Counted from the first letter of the stretch, positions 17,423-25,838 are shown. The stretch: 64,000 nt of DNA from Uliginosibacterium flavum (GCF_040566545.1 NZ_JBEWZI010000006.1:62001-126000); one strand, 5' to 3'. Notes: generated by a model from the letters alone, not told the origin. Translations and numbers: made by a program.

Positions 17423-19650
17423 TGGACAAAGACGAGCAAGCGGAAGTTGACGCGGCATCGGGAAGTGCTTTGAACACCTTGCGCTTGCGTGCCGAAAGAC
17501 GCTGGACCGATCATGCGATGGTCTTTCCTGACAGTTTTGAAACCCATTCGCCCGAAGCCGTGCAGCGATTGCTGCACGATCTGCGCGTGCATCAGATCGA
17601 GCTGGAGATGCAGAACGAGGAGTTGCGCGAATCGCAGGCGGCGCTGGATGCCAGCCGGGCGCGCTATTTCGACCTCTACGATCTGGCGCCGGTGGGCTAT
17701 TGCACCGTCAGCGTACAAGGCCTGATCCTGCAGGCCAACCTGACCGCCGCCAGCCTGCTGGGAGTGCCGCGCAGCGCCTTGGTCAAGCAGCCCTTGTCCC
17801 GGCTCATCGTCAAGGAAGATCAGGACATCTATTACCTGCAGCGCAAGCAGTTACTTGAAAGTGCGGAGCCACAATCCTGCGAATTGCGCATGCTGAAAAA
17901 CGATGGTGCGCAGTTCTGGGCGAAGCTGATGATCAGCGCAGCCCATGATGCAGACGGCGCTCCCGAATTGCGCGTGGTCATCAGCGATGTCTCGGTGCGC
18001 AAACTGGCCGAAGAGGCGCTGTTCAGAGCGGAGCTGATGCAGAACGCGATTTTTCATAGCGCCAATTTCTCGATGATTGCCACCGATGCGCAAGGTGTCA
18101 TCCAGCTCTTCAATATCGGTGCCGAGCGCATGCTCGGCTACGCCGCCGCCGATGTGCTCAACAAGATCACGCCGGCGGATATCTCTGATCCGCAGGAACT
18201 GATCGCACGTGCAGAGGCTTTGAGCTTCGAGTTCGGCAACCCGATCACGCCCGGCTTCGAAGCCTTGACCTTCAAGGCCGCGCACAACATCGTGGATATG
18301 TACGAGCTGACCTACCTGTGTCAGGACGGCAGCCGCATCCCGGCAGCCGTTTCCGTGACGGCCTTGCGCGATGCGCAGGAGCAGCTGATCGGCTACCTGC
18401 TGATCGGCACCGACAATACGGCGCGCAAACGGGTTGAGGCAGAACGCACTCTGTTCGATCAGCTACTGCAGGACAAGAATCTCGCGCTGGAGGCAGCCCG
18501 CTTCGCAGCGGAGCGGGCTAATCGCGCGAAGTCCGACTTTCTCTCCAGCATGAGTCACGAATTGCGCACGCCGCTGGGCGCGATTCTGGGCTTTGCCCAA
18601 CTCATCGAATCCGGCACGCCGCTGCCCACGCCGACGCAGAAACGCAGCGTTGAGCAGATCCTCAAGGCAGGCTGGTATTTGCTGGATCTGATCAACGAAA
18701 TCCTGGATCTGGCATTGATCGAATCCGGCAAGCTTTCACTGTCGGTAGAGCCGGTGTCGCTGGGCGATGTCATGCTCGAATGCGAATCCCTGATCGAATC
18801 ACAAGCGCAAAAGTATCGCGTCAGTGTGGTTTTTCCCGAGCTTGAGAGCCCGCATTGCGTGCAGGGCGACCGGATGCGGGTCAAGCAGGTGCTGGTCAAT
18901 TTCTTGTCCAACGCGATCAAGTACAACAAGGTGGGTGGGGCCGTAGCGGTGACCTGCAGCCGTACTGCGGAAGACTTGATTCGCATCAGCGTGCGCGATA
19001 CCGGCGCGGGTTTGAGCCCGGAGCAGCTTGGTCAGCTGTTTCAGCCCTTCAACCGCCTCGGGCAGGAGGCGAATGTGGTTGAAGGCACGGGTATCGGCCT
19101 GGTCGTCAGCAAACGTCTGGTGGAGCTGATGGAGGGGCGCATCGGAGCGGAAAGTGTCGTTGGCGAAGGCTGCGAATTCTGGATTGAACTGAAGCCGATG
19201 ACGGCACTGCAATCGGCTGCCAACATTGTCGAATCAAGAAGCGAGTACTCACCGATCAAAAGCGCTGACGCTTTGCGTACGCTGCTATACGTCGAGGACA
19301 ATCCGGCAAACCTGATGCTGATCGAAGATTTGATTGCACGGCGCCCTGATCTCGAATTGTTGAGTGCTCAGGATGGTCAGCAAGGCATCGAGATGGCACG
19401 CAAGGTATTGCCGGATGTGATCCTGATGGACATCAATCTGCCCGGCGTGAGCGGAATCAAGGCGCTCAAGGTCCTGGGCGACGACCCGAATACGGCACAT
19501 ATTCCGATCATTGCCTTGAGTGCCAATGCCATCCCGCGCGACATCGAAAATGGCCTGAAAGCGGGCTTTTTCCGCTATCTGACCAAGCCTATCAAGGTCG
19601 CCGAGTTCATGGATACGCTGGATCTGGCACTGAAGTTCACGGAGAAATAG
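17419..19650 (+). CDS. Hybrid histidine kinase (PAS-PAS-HisKA-HATPase-REC)
   Basis: A 743-residue protein without an obvious membrane segment. An N-terminal helical region and two PAS domains (about 70-190 and 205-335) precede HisKA, with phospho-acceptor His380 in SHELRTPLG. The ATPase core shows NFLSNAIKYN (N box), DTGAGL (G1) and GTGIGL (G2). The C-terminal receiver domain (about 620-740) has the acidic pair at Glu626/Asp627, phospho-Asp671 (LMDINLPG) and a late Lys. The start ATG overlaps the stop of the CheB-CheR gene (ATGATG, four-base overlap), so translation is coupled. No separate response regulator is adjacent; output may go through phosphorelay. Confidence 0.92.
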   Translation: MMDKDEQAEVDAASGSALNTLRLRAERRWTDHAMVFPDSFETHSPEAVQRLLHDLRVHQIELEMQNEELRESQAALDASRARYFDLYDLAPVGYCTVSVQGLILQANLTAASLLGVPRSALVKQPLSRLIVKEDQDIYYLQRKQLLESAEPQSCELRMLKNDGAQFWAKLMISAAHDADGAPELRVVISDVSVRKLAEEALFRAELMQNAIFHSANFSMIATDAQGVIQLFNIGAERMLGYAAADVLNKITPADISDPQELIARAEALSFEFGNPITPGFEALTFKAAHNIVDMYELTYLCQDGSRIPAAVSVTALRDAQEQLIGYLLIGTDNTARKRVEAERTLFDQLLQDKNLALEAARFAAERANRAKSDFLSSMSHELRTPLGAILGFAQLIESGTPLPTPTQKRSVEQILKAGWYLLDLINEILDLALIESGKLSLSVEPVSLGDVMLECESLIESQAQKYRVSVVFPELESPHCVQGDRMRVKQVLVNFLSNAIKYNKVGGAVAVTCSRTAEDLIRISVRDTGAGLSPEQLGQLFQPFNRLGQEANVVEGTGIGLVVSKRLVELMEGRIGAESVVGEGCEFWIELKPMTALQSAANIVESRSEYSPIKSADALRTLLYVEDNPANLMLIEDLIARRPDLELLSAQDGQQGIEMARKVLPDVILMDINLPGVSGIKALKVLGDDPNTAHIPIIALSANAIPRDIENGLKAGFFRYLTKPIKVAEFMDTLDLALKFTEK

Positions 19651-19728
19651 CTGCTGGTGCAGGGCTCCGCAAATTTCTGCACAGACAAACTGTACGTCAT
19701 TTTTTCCTGAGCCGGAACATCGCCCCTT

Positions 19729-19803
19729 CCGTCATTCCCGCGAAGGCGGGAATCCAGTGACTCTGCGAACGCCGCTGGATTCCCGCCTTCGCGGGAATGA
19801 CGG
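19729..19803. repeat. Perfect 29-bp inverted repeat, CATTCCCGCG type
   Basis: Arms 19729-19757 and 19775-19803 are exact reverse complements, with core ATTCCCGCGAAGGCGGGAAT. It lies between the convergent kinase and CheB genes and is related to the copy at 21253. Confidence 0.85.
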
Positions 19804-19829
19804 ACTTTTGATGTCAACTTGTGCTTTTG

Positions 19830-20405
19830 TCAGGCCTCGGCCTGGGCAATCCGCACGATTTCCGTGGCAATCTCTTCAGGCGATAAAACCAAATCGACGT
19901 AGCCACTGGCAATCGCGCTCTCCGGCATGCCTGGCTGTTTGGCCGTACTCAACTTCTGCGCGATGGTGATGCCACCGACTTGCTTGATGCCCCCCAGCGC
20001 GGCCGCGCCGTCACCGTCGTAGCCCGACACGATCACGGCAATCAGCTTGCCGTCCCAGCAGTTGGTCAGGGAGCGCAGAAAAACCGTGATCACATCCGGC
20101 CAGCCCCGTGGTTTCGAGATTGGCGCCAGATGAAAACCATCCTTGTCGACATGCAGGTCGCGGTTTTCCGGGATCACGAACACGTGATTCGGCTCGATCA
20201 ATAAATCTTCCGTGATCAAATCAACGGGCATGCCAGTGAAATAGGGCAGCACCTTGTGCAGTTGGGTCGGCATCGAGCGGATGTGGTTGACGATGATGAT
20301 CGCCACGCCCATGTCCGTCGGCAGATTGCGCAATAAGCGGATATAGGCATCCAGGCCGCCGGCGGAGCCGCCCACACAGACAATCGGAAAGTTGCTTGCC
20401 AGCAT
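19830..20405 (-). CDS. Stand-alone CheB methylesterase domain
   Basis: A 191-residue protein consisting only of the CheB catalytic domain, without receiver. Ser14 (VGGSAGG), His41 (VNHIRS) and Asp132 (GYDGDG) form the expected triad. Classical CheB removes methyl groups from chemoreceptors, but lone domains of this type are also attached to sensor-kinase systems. Its placement convergent to the CheB-CheR/kinase pair suggests work in the same pathway. The ATG at 20405 is preferred, with GAGG five bases ahead; a GTG six bases upstream lacks spacing for that site. Confidence 0.85.
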   Translation of the reverse strand: MLASNFPIVCVGGSAGGLDAYIRLLRNLPTDMGVAIIIVNHIRSMPTQLHKVLPYFTGMPVDLITEDLLIEPNHVFVIPENRDLHVDKDGFHLAPISKPRGWPDVITVFLRSLTNCWDGKLIAVIVSGYDGDGAAALGGIKQVGGITIAQKLSTAKQPGMPESAIASGYVDLVLSPEEIATEIVRIAQAEA

Positions 20406-20763
20406 GCTCACCTCAGGCCGTCTCCATCCTGAAAATCAAGGACGGGGTGGTCTGATGCTTTGTGTGTGGCATTGCGTTATTCCGGCTGTTCATTTTTCCC
20501 ACCTGCGCTCTGTCCAGACAAGGCTGCATCGTGGACCAGCCTGGTTACGCAGTCGGTACGGCAGGCAACACATGGATCAGAGATTTGGCTGAGACGAAAT
20601 CACCGTGAGCGGTAGTCGGCCTTTGTGTTCGTCAACGCACTGAAAGCCACACCGGCGATGTCTATCCTGCTGAAACGCTGGTTCAATTCGTCATTTGTGA
20701 TGATTGTCCACGGAGGAATCAAGGCCATCCTGGCCACGCTTTTCCAATTCAAAAGGACTTCCC
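20406..20763. other. Gene-free 358-bp region
   Basis: Upstream of both the lone CheB and the collagen-like lipoprotein gene, so it should hold both promoters. No repeat or structured RNA was recognised. Confidence 0.4.
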
Positions 20764-21063
20764 ATGAAAAATCTGATCCTGATTTCAGCAATGCTTGCGA
20801 CGCTTGGCTTGACTGCCTGTGATAAACCCACCGTCGTGAATGTCCCCGCCACCCCTGTTGCCGTGCCTGGCCCGGCAGGTCCGGCTGGCCCACAAGGGGC
20901 AACGGGCAGCCAGGGCTATCAGGGCAATGATGGCAACGTGGGCGCCTCCGGCGTTCAGGGCAATGACGGCAACCAAGGCGCAACAGGCCTGCAGGGCAAG
21001 ACGGGCGGCGGCAGTACGACCGTAATCGTGGTGCCGTCAGAGGCTTCTGCCCCGGCGAACTGA
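20764..21063 (+). CDS. Collagen-like lipoprotein
   Basis: A 99-residue protein with a lipoprotein signal peptide (lipobox LTAC, Cys19). A run of about 15 Gly-X-Y triplets (about residues 36-80, starting GPAGPAGPQGATG) is followed by a short Val-rich tail (TTVIVVPS). Gly-X-Y repeats of this kind form collagen-like triple helices in bacterial surface proteins, although a run this short would be marginal without a trimerisation domain. AAAAGGACTTCCC precedes the ATG. It is monocistronic. Function is unknown; an envelope spacer or adhesion role is speculation. Confidence 0.8.
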   Translation: MKNLILISAMLATLGLTACDKPTVVNVPATPVAVPGPAGPAGPQGATGSQGYQGNDGNVGASGVQGNDGNQGATGLQGKTGGGSTTVIVVPSEASAPAN

Positions 21064-21133
21064 TTACCCGGAGACGCCTCCTGTTTGCTTGCGACGTAGG
21101 CAGGAACGCAGTTGCTCCGAACAAGATGCGTAT

Positions 21134-21175
21134 GAAATTGGCCTCATCAAAACCTGTTTTGATGAGGCCAATTTC
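21134..21175. terminator. Perfect 20-bp-stem palindrome, possible bidirectional terminator
   Basis: Arms 21134-21153 and 21156-21175 are exact complements separated by only two bases, with core GGCCTCATCAAAAC. It sits 70 bases after the collagen-like gene. There is no long T run, only TTTTG and AATTTCG, so terminator function is uncertain; a mobile-element relic is an alternative. Confidence 0.55.
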
Positions 21176-21252
21176 GTAGCGGGAGCTGATCTGGAGCGTT
21201 CTCACGCGCTGCAAAGGAGGGGCTTTGCTAGCGCTCTACGCGAGGATATAAG

Positions 21253-21338
21253 CCCGTCGTTCCCGCGAAGGCGGGAAGCCAGTGACTTTGCGAACGCCGG
21301 GAAAGCCGCTGGGTTCCCGCCTTCGCGGGAACGACGGG
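21253..21338. repeat. Inverted repeat, CGTTCCCGCG type
   Basis: Arms of 30 bp with one mismatch (21253-21282 and 21309-21338) and core TTCCCGCGAAGGCGGGAA. It is a variant of the 19729 element in which the outer CATT has become CGTT on both arms, a compensated change. Confidence 0.8.
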
Positions 21339-21390
21339 GAAGAGGTTGTTTAGAGGGGTGTCACGCAGAGCGTGGGAGCGAGGAACTGTT

Positions 21391-21474
21391 GCCTGTAGAG
21401 CCGGGCAGGGCGGACTTCTTCGCGATGGCATGCCGAAGAAGCGCGCTGGATGCGGGTCTTCGAGCACGTCTTCG
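21391..21474. repeat. GAAGAGCC-type palindrome pair, degenerate
   Basis: Reads GCCTGTAGAGCCGGGC, GGCGGACTTCTTCGC, GCATGCCGAAGAAGCGC and GCGGGTCTTCGAGC. The order and orientation of arms match the other members of the family. Confidence 0.5.
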
Positions 21475-21495
21475 CGCAGCTGAATTTACGTCCGT

Positions 21496-22323
21496 TCAGT
21501 GTGCTACCAGGGTGCAGCACTGCGCACGCAACAGAATGTCGCGGGTCATTCCGCCCAGCGCCCATTCACGCAAGCGGCTGTGCCCATAGGCGCCAGCAAC
21601 GATGAGATCGATGTCTTGTTCCTGCGCCAGGCTGGTCAGCCGGCTGGCGTCTTCATTGCTTGAGGGGGATACGATGGGTTCTGCGATAACGCCATGACGT
21701 TTGAGCCAGCTGACGACATCGGCCAGACGTTTGTGGGCGTTCGCTTCTTCTTCCTGTGTGGCAATTTCCACGATGCTGATCTGCGTAGCCTGTTTCAGCA
21801 GCGACAGCGCAACAGAAATGGCGTGGCGTGATTCACGCGTGTCTTTCCAGGCGATGAGAACCCGGTTCGGCGTGAATGCAGTGATGGCGCTTGGCACCAA
21901 CAGGACAGGACGGCCGGTTTGCATGATGAGATCGCTGATATCGACGCGTCTTGAGGTGTCGAACAAAGTGCCGGAGGGCAGGGCGCTAATGAGCAGGTCG
22001 GCGCTGCGAGCCTCGTTTGCCAGGTAATCAGCGATTGAGCCGGGCAGCACGCTGGAACGCCATTCGAGCGCGCCGATGCGCGACTGAAGCGCGTTGCGGA
22101 ACTCGGTTTCCGTCTCCTTGCGATCCATTTCGATTTGCTGGCGATCCTGCTCGAAATACTCTGCGGCAATGTATCCACCATCAAAGGGGAGTTGTTTGGG
22201 GTTGCAGGCCGCGATACCGATCACGCTGGCATGCATGCTTTCCGCCAGATCGCCGGTAATTTTGAGCAAATCAGTATTCAGGTGGCCGAGTTCCAGATTA
22301 ACCATCAGGCTTGAGTAATTCAT
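21496..22323 (-). CDS. Universal stress protein, two-domain
   Basis: A 275-residue cytoplasmic protein with tandem Usp folds (about 1-145 and 150-275). The second domain retains the nucleotide-binding loop G-x2-G-x9-G in GAYGHSRLREWALGGMTR. The first is degenerate, as is common in tandem Usp proteins. Usp proteins accumulate in growth arrest, oxygen limitation and other stress; the precise role varies. It opens the stress-related stretch of this window. The start at 22323 gives the family N-terminus MNYSSLMVNLE. Confidence 0.88.
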   Translation of the reverse strand: MNYSSLMVNLELGHLNTDLLKITGDLAESMHASVIGIAACNPKQLPFDGGYIAAEYFEQDRQQIEMDRKETETEFRNALQSRIGALEWRSSVLPGSIADYLANEARSADLLISALPSGTLFDTSRRVDISDLIMQTGRPVLLVPSAITAFTPNRVLIAWKDTRESRHAISVALSLLKQATQISIVEIATQEEEANAHKRLADVVSWLKRHGVIAEPIVSPSSNEDASRLTSLAQEQDIDLIVAGAYGHSRLREWALGGMTRDILLRAQCCTLVAH

Positions 22324-22386
22324 GATGCGTCTTTCGTGGCGGAAGCTGCGTTCCGCGAATCAGGTTGAAGGGAGTTCGCAGGTAGA

Positions 22387-22938
22387 TCAGCTGGCGTGTT
22401 TCATCACCCAGGCTGTGTAGTGATCCATCCATGTCTGCAGGAAGACCTTGCTGTCCGGGCCAATATCGCCAGCGTCATCAAACAGCCCGTCCTTGGCCTG
22501 AATGAATGCCTCAGGCTGACCCATTGTCGGCACGTCGAGGTAGGCCAGGATATTGCGCAGATGCTGTTGCGCCATGGCCGTGCCGATCGCCCCGACGGAG
22601 ACCCCCAGAATGCCTGCGGGCTTGCCCGCCCAAGCGCTCTGACCATAGGGGCGGGAGGCGTGGTCAATCGCATTCTTGAGAACGCCGGGAATGGAGCGGT
22701 TGTACTCAGGCGTCACAAACAGCAAGCCATGCGCAGCGTCAATATCGGCCTTGATTTGCTTGACGGAAGCATCCTGATTCTCGTCGTCATCCTGGTTGTA
22801 GAGCGGCAAATCGCCAATCTGCAACTGCTGGAACGAGAAGCCAGATGGCGCCAGCTTGGCCAGCGCACCCGCCAGTTTGTAGTTGAATGAATCGTGACGA
22901 AGGCTGCCGACGATGATTGCGATCTGGTACGTGGTCAT
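22387..22938 (-). CDS. NAD(P)H-dependent FMN reductase (ChrR/YieF-like)
   Basis: A 183-residue flavodoxin-fold reductase with the FMN phosphate loop GSLRHDSFNYKLA (residues 11-23) and the conserved TPEYNRSIPGVLKNAIDH. Relatives reduce quinones, azo dyes or chromate by two-electron transfer and protect against redox cycling. It is a soluble flavoprotein dimer in the family. The ATG is preceded by CAGGAGCTCATC. It is probably transcribed from a promoter in 22939-23268, which contains a TGTGCG dyad at 23021. Confidence 0.88.
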   Translation of the reverse strand: MTTYQIAIIVGSLRHDSFNYKLAGALAKLAPSGFSFQQLQIGDLPLYNQDDDENQDASVKQIKADIDAAHGLLFVTPEYNRSIPGVLKNAIDHASRPYGQSAWAGKPAGILGVSVGAIGTAMAQQHLRNILAYLDVPTMGQPEAFIQAKDGLFDDAGDIGPDSKVFLQTWMDHYTAWVMKHAS

Positions 22939-23268
22939 GATGAGCTCCTGAGAGTGTGAATGCCTTGAAGGGTGTCAGACGGGCTGGTGACGCCACCTTA
23001 CACAGCGCTGCGGGGCTACTCTGTGCGTCAGGCCGCACACGCAAACCCTTTCCAGTCTGAGTGCGATGGCGCACCGACGCAGACCTGACTCCACGCGCAC
23101 GGCGCAGACCGGCAATCGCCTTCGCTTGCGGGTTAGGGCGCAAAGCACCCGCTGCCTTGGATTCAAAAGCCAAAAAATGGTGTGTGCGCCACCCCACCGA
23201 CAGCGGACTTTGTGCCGGGTAGGCTAGTGATCAACTCGCCTCTTCGCACGATATCCGGGAGACCACAC
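22939..23268. other. Divergent promoter region with TGTGCG dyad
   Basis: Gene-free 330 bp between the FMN reductase and the glycine-zipper gene. Apart from the dyad at 23021-23039 and a GTGTGTGCGCCAC stretch near 23180, nothing was recognised. Confidence 0.4.
23021..23039 (+). promoter_or_regulatory. TGTGCG dyad, variant spacing
   Basis: CTCTGTGCG is followed by CGCACA, with perfect 6-bp arms TGTGCG/CGCACA at 23022-23027 and 23034-23039. The spacer is 6 bases rather than the 4 seen at the other sites. It is 84 bases upstream of the FMN reductase start. Confidence 0.4.
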
Positions 23269-23781
23269 ATGCAGGCATACCACCATCACGTATCAGGATT
23301 CTTCGCCACTCGCGCAGAGGCCCATCACGCACTTTCCTCACTCATCGAACGAGGACTGCCGCGCGCACGCTTGCGCATTTTCGACAATCAATCCGAGATG
23401 CCGGCAGACGTGCCCCAAGCCAGCAGTGACGAAGTTCTGAAGGATGTGCTGGTCGATGGCGCGATTGGCGCCACCGTGGGCAGCGGCCTTGGCGCTTTGG
23501 CCAGCGTCGCACTGGTGGCGGCCAATGTCAGCCTGTTCATCGCCAGCCCCTTGATCGCCCCTTTGGCAATGCTGGGTTGGGGCGCCAGCCTTGGCGGCTT
23601 TCTGGGGGCCGCAACCGGAGCCGGCAACGAGAAGCGGCCTTTCTCGGATCTGGTAAGAGATGCCATTGCCAACGGTCAGATCGTGCTGCTGGCCGATACG
23701 CGGACTGAACTGGAAACCACGGTTGCCGGAGAAGTCATCCTGGCTGCTGTGGGTGACTACGAAGATACCAGTCTGACCTGA
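23269..23781 (+). CDS. Glycine-zipper membrane protein, function unknown
   Basis: A 170-residue protein. A soluble N-terminal ferredoxin-like segment (about 1-50, GFFATRAEAHHALSSLIERG) resembles the general-stress YflT-type fold. Two hydrophobic Gly/Ala-rich segments (about 62-85 and 88-115) form a glycine zipper, and a second short soluble domain (about 125-165) follows. Similar proteins occur beside stress genes. The ATG at 23269 has GGGAGA eight bases upstream; longer frame extensions lack a site. The acyl carrier gene starts 29 bases after its stop, so they are likely co-transcribed. Confidence 0.75.
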   Translation: MQAYHHHVSGFFATRAEAHHALSSLIERGLPRARLRIFDNQSEMPADVPQASSDEVLKDVLVDGAIGATVGSGLGALASVALVAANVSLFIASPLIAPLAMLGWGASLGGFLGAATGAGNEKRPFSDLVRDAIANGQIVLLADTRTELETTVAGEVILAAVGDYEDTSLT

Positions 23782-23810
23782 ACATTCAGAATCCATCCAT
23801 AGGAAACGCC

Positions 23811-24101
23811 ATGAAATCAACATTTGATCGACTCAGTGCCACGCTGGTTAAAAACTACCAGATCGCCCCGGAAGCCGTCAGCATCAACACCGGCTTCGCG
23901 AGCCTGAACATGGATTCGCTTGATGTAGCAGAGTTGCTTTTCGACATCGAAGACGAATTCAAAGTCACCTTTCCCGCCGAGCCTGAACAGCTGCCGACGG
24001 TGGGGGATGTGGTGCGTTATATCGACCGTCTCGTCATCGCTCAGGGCGCCAGCGATGAGCGCATGGATGTCGGTGCGCTGCCCGCATTGCAAACCTCGTG
24101 A
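23811..24101 (+). CDS. Stand-alone acyl carrier protein
   Basis: A 96-residue acidic protein with the four-helix ACP pattern. The phosphopantetheine attachment site is Ser36 in NMDSLDVAEL, and FDIEDEFKVTFP is the typical helix II-III region. It is not the fatty-acid acpP, since no fab genes are near and the sequence is divergent with a C-terminal extension (about residues 82-96). No ketosynthase, ligase or transferase lies beside it, so the acyl group and partner are unknown. AGGAAACGCC precedes the ATG. It follows the glycine-zipper gene at 29 bases. Confidence 0.88.
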   Translation: MKSTFDRLSATLVKNYQIAPEAVSINTGFASLNMDSLDVAELLFDIEDEFKVTFPAEPEQLPTVGDVVRYIDRLVIAQGASDERMDVGALPALQTS

Positions 24102-24220
24102 GACGGCTCGTCCGCTATCTGAATCGCAAGCTGGCAGGCAATGGCTTTCAATGGAGAGTCAGGGGCGACCGGGCTGAGGTCGGCACGAAAGACGTGTTTC
24201 GACGTAGTCGTTCCGGGAAG

Positions 24221-24289
24221 GCTTGCTGGGCGGACCTCTTCAGGCACTACCCCTGAAGATCGAATCCGGGTGCGGCTCTACAGCCATGC
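24221..24289. repeat. GAAGAGCC-type palindrome
   Basis: Reads GGGCGGACCTCTTCAGGCA, then CCTGAAGATCGAATCCGG and GTGCGGCTCTACAGCC. The arm order is that of the dispersed family. Confidence 0.5.
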
Positions 24290-24358
24290 TTCGGCGAATC
24301 CGATCCTTGCCACGCTGAGCGTGCGGCGATCAAAACAACCAAGGAAATAGACATCTCC

Positions 24359-24688
24359 ATGCATCTGACTCCGCAGCAGCGCGCTGCCTTGCGGGCGCGG
24401 CTGCTCATGCTTGAACAGTTGCAGACCGAGCGCCAGCAGGGCGACCCGAACAATGATGCTGCAGCGACTCTGTCCGCCAGCGATCAGCTGCACTGCGATG
24501 CGGTGAGTCGAGCGCTGGTGCGCGTGCACGGCAAAACTTACGGTCTGTGTATTGATTGCAACGAGAGCATTGCGTTTGCCCGCCTGAAGATGGAACCCCA
24601 GACTTTGCGCTGTCAGGACTGCCAGGCTCGGCATGATTTGCAGATCTGGCGCGACCCGTCGGCAAGATGGGTGAATGCATTCTTGTGA
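24359..24688 (+). CDS. DksA/TraR-type zinc-finger protein
   Basis: A 109-residue protein with an N-terminal helical arm (about 1-60) and a C-terminal four-Cys zinc finger: CIDC near residue 62 and CQDC near residue 83, with GKTYGLCIDC and LRCQDCQARHD as in DksA/TraR. Such proteins enter the RNA polymerase secondary channel and modulate initiation. It is shorter than DksA (151 residues), and the coiled-coil tip acidic motif is not obvious, so activity may differ. The start lies in CCATGCATCTG with a poor ribosome site. Confidence 0.85.
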   Translation: MHLTPQQRAALRARLLMLEQLQTERQQGDPNNDAAATLSASDQLHCDAVSRALVRVHGKTYGLCIDCNESIAFARLKMEPQTLRCQDCQARHDLQIWRDPSARWVNAFL

Positions 24689-24706
24689 ACAACTGAAGGT
24701 TCAGCT

Positions 24707-24832
24707 CGTTCCCACGTTCTGCGTGGGAATGCTTCTATTGGCGCTCTGTGCCAGGTTTTCAGGGCTCGCTGCGCCCTCCAAACCGGACGCGGGAGCGTCC
24801 AGCAGGACGTTCCCACGCGGAGCGTGGGAACG
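24707..24832. repeat. GTTCCCACGC-type palindrome pair
   Basis: Two hairpins, 24707-24731 (CGTTCCCACG/CGTGGGAA) and 24808-24832 (CGTTCCCACGC/GCGTGGGAACG), flank a 76-base spacer. It lies between the convergent DksA-type and PRC genes, a typical position for dispersed intergenic elements. Confidence 0.75.
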
Positions 24833-24862
24833 ATAATGCCAAAGACGCCGTTCTGGCCTGAT

Positions 24863-25699
24863 TTAACCCTCGGTACGTGAATGCTCCGGCTCCTGGGCCA
24901 GTTCCTCCGGCCAGTAGCCCACGCGTTGATAGTGCGCGTAGAGGTCCTTCTCGATCTTGCGGTTCAAGGCCAACGCCGAATCGTAGATGGGCGAATCCAT
25001 CACGGATTGCCGGTTCAGGCCGACCGATATCTTCTGCTCGGCCCAATTCACATCCTTGAACCATTGCGGGGCGATGATCACTTGATGCCCCAGCCACCAG
25101 TTGCTGGTGTTCACGATGAGGTAGCGAATGGCCCAGCTTGCTTCATCGACCAGAAAGCCTTGAATGTGGCCGATCTCGCCGTCGGTGGCGTGGACGTGAT
25201 AACCGATGACGGCTTCGCAACTGCGCAGGTGGGGATCGTCGTCGCGCTGACGACTCTGTTCCGCCTTTTCCGTAGCGAGATTCGTTTTTTCGTACACTTC
25301 GCGTTCTGATGAATTGTCCGGCCCACCTATTGGAAACATGTCTGGCGCCATGACACCACCAAAAATGCCGACACCATCCCAGTAGTACGGATAGCCGTAG
25401 TAACCGAGATACTGGATCTCGTGCTGGCGTGAAATGGGCTTGTCGGTGTCGATGTCGGGGCTGTTCCTGACCTGTTCCCGGGTGAGCACGGCCGGCAGGG
25501 TTTGTTCGCTCCAGTTGGGGTGGCGGATCGCTTGTGGCGAGATCAGTACCTTGCGGCTGGCCAGCCATGGCCCAGTCTCGACCACCAGATAGCGGATGAC
25601 CCAGACAAGGTCGTCAAAGTAGAAATCTTCCACATGGCCGATGTCTCCATCGCTGGCTTCGATCGTGTAGTGATCCAGATCTTTCAGGCTATGCAGCAT
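24863..25699 (-). CDS. Protein with two PRC-barrel domains
   Basis: A 278-residue soluble protein. PRC-barrel-like domains lie at about residues 1-75 (ASDGDIGHVEDFYFDDLVWVIRYLVV) and 160-235 (ATDGEIGHIQGFLVDEASWAIRYLIV), clearly duplicated. They are joined by a Tyr/Gly-rich linker (LGYYGYPYYWDGVG) and an acidic stretch. PRC domains act in RNA processing, photosynthetic reaction centres and many uncharacterised stress proteins, and the role here is unknown. Upstream, 140 bases from the start, is the perfect dyad TGTTCGGCGCCGAACA shared with other genes of the stress island. Confidence 0.82.
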   Translation of the reverse strand: MLHSLKDLDHYTIEASDGDIGHVEDFYFDDLVWVIRYLVVETGPWLASRKVLISPQAIRHPNWSEQTLPAVLTREQVRNSPDIDTDKPISRQHEIQYLGYYGYPYYWDGVGIFGGVMAPDMFPIGGPDNSSEREVYEKTNLATEKAEQSRQRDDDPHLRSCEAVIGYHVHATDGEIGHIQGFLVDEASWAIRYLIVNTSNWWLGHQVIIAPQWFKDVNWAEQKISVGLNRQSVMDSPIYDSALALNRKIEKDLYAHYQRVGYWPEELAQEPEHSRTEG

Positions 25700-25838
25700 T
25701 TGTATGTCCTCAGGTGCGCCGAGATGTCTCGACGAATTAGAAAAAGAGTCATCGCCGGCCTGTCTATGCAGACCGCGCGATGACGACAGTCGGGGTTGGT
25801 GCTTGGGTCTTCAGACTGTGGGCGCTGCAGGCACGCCG

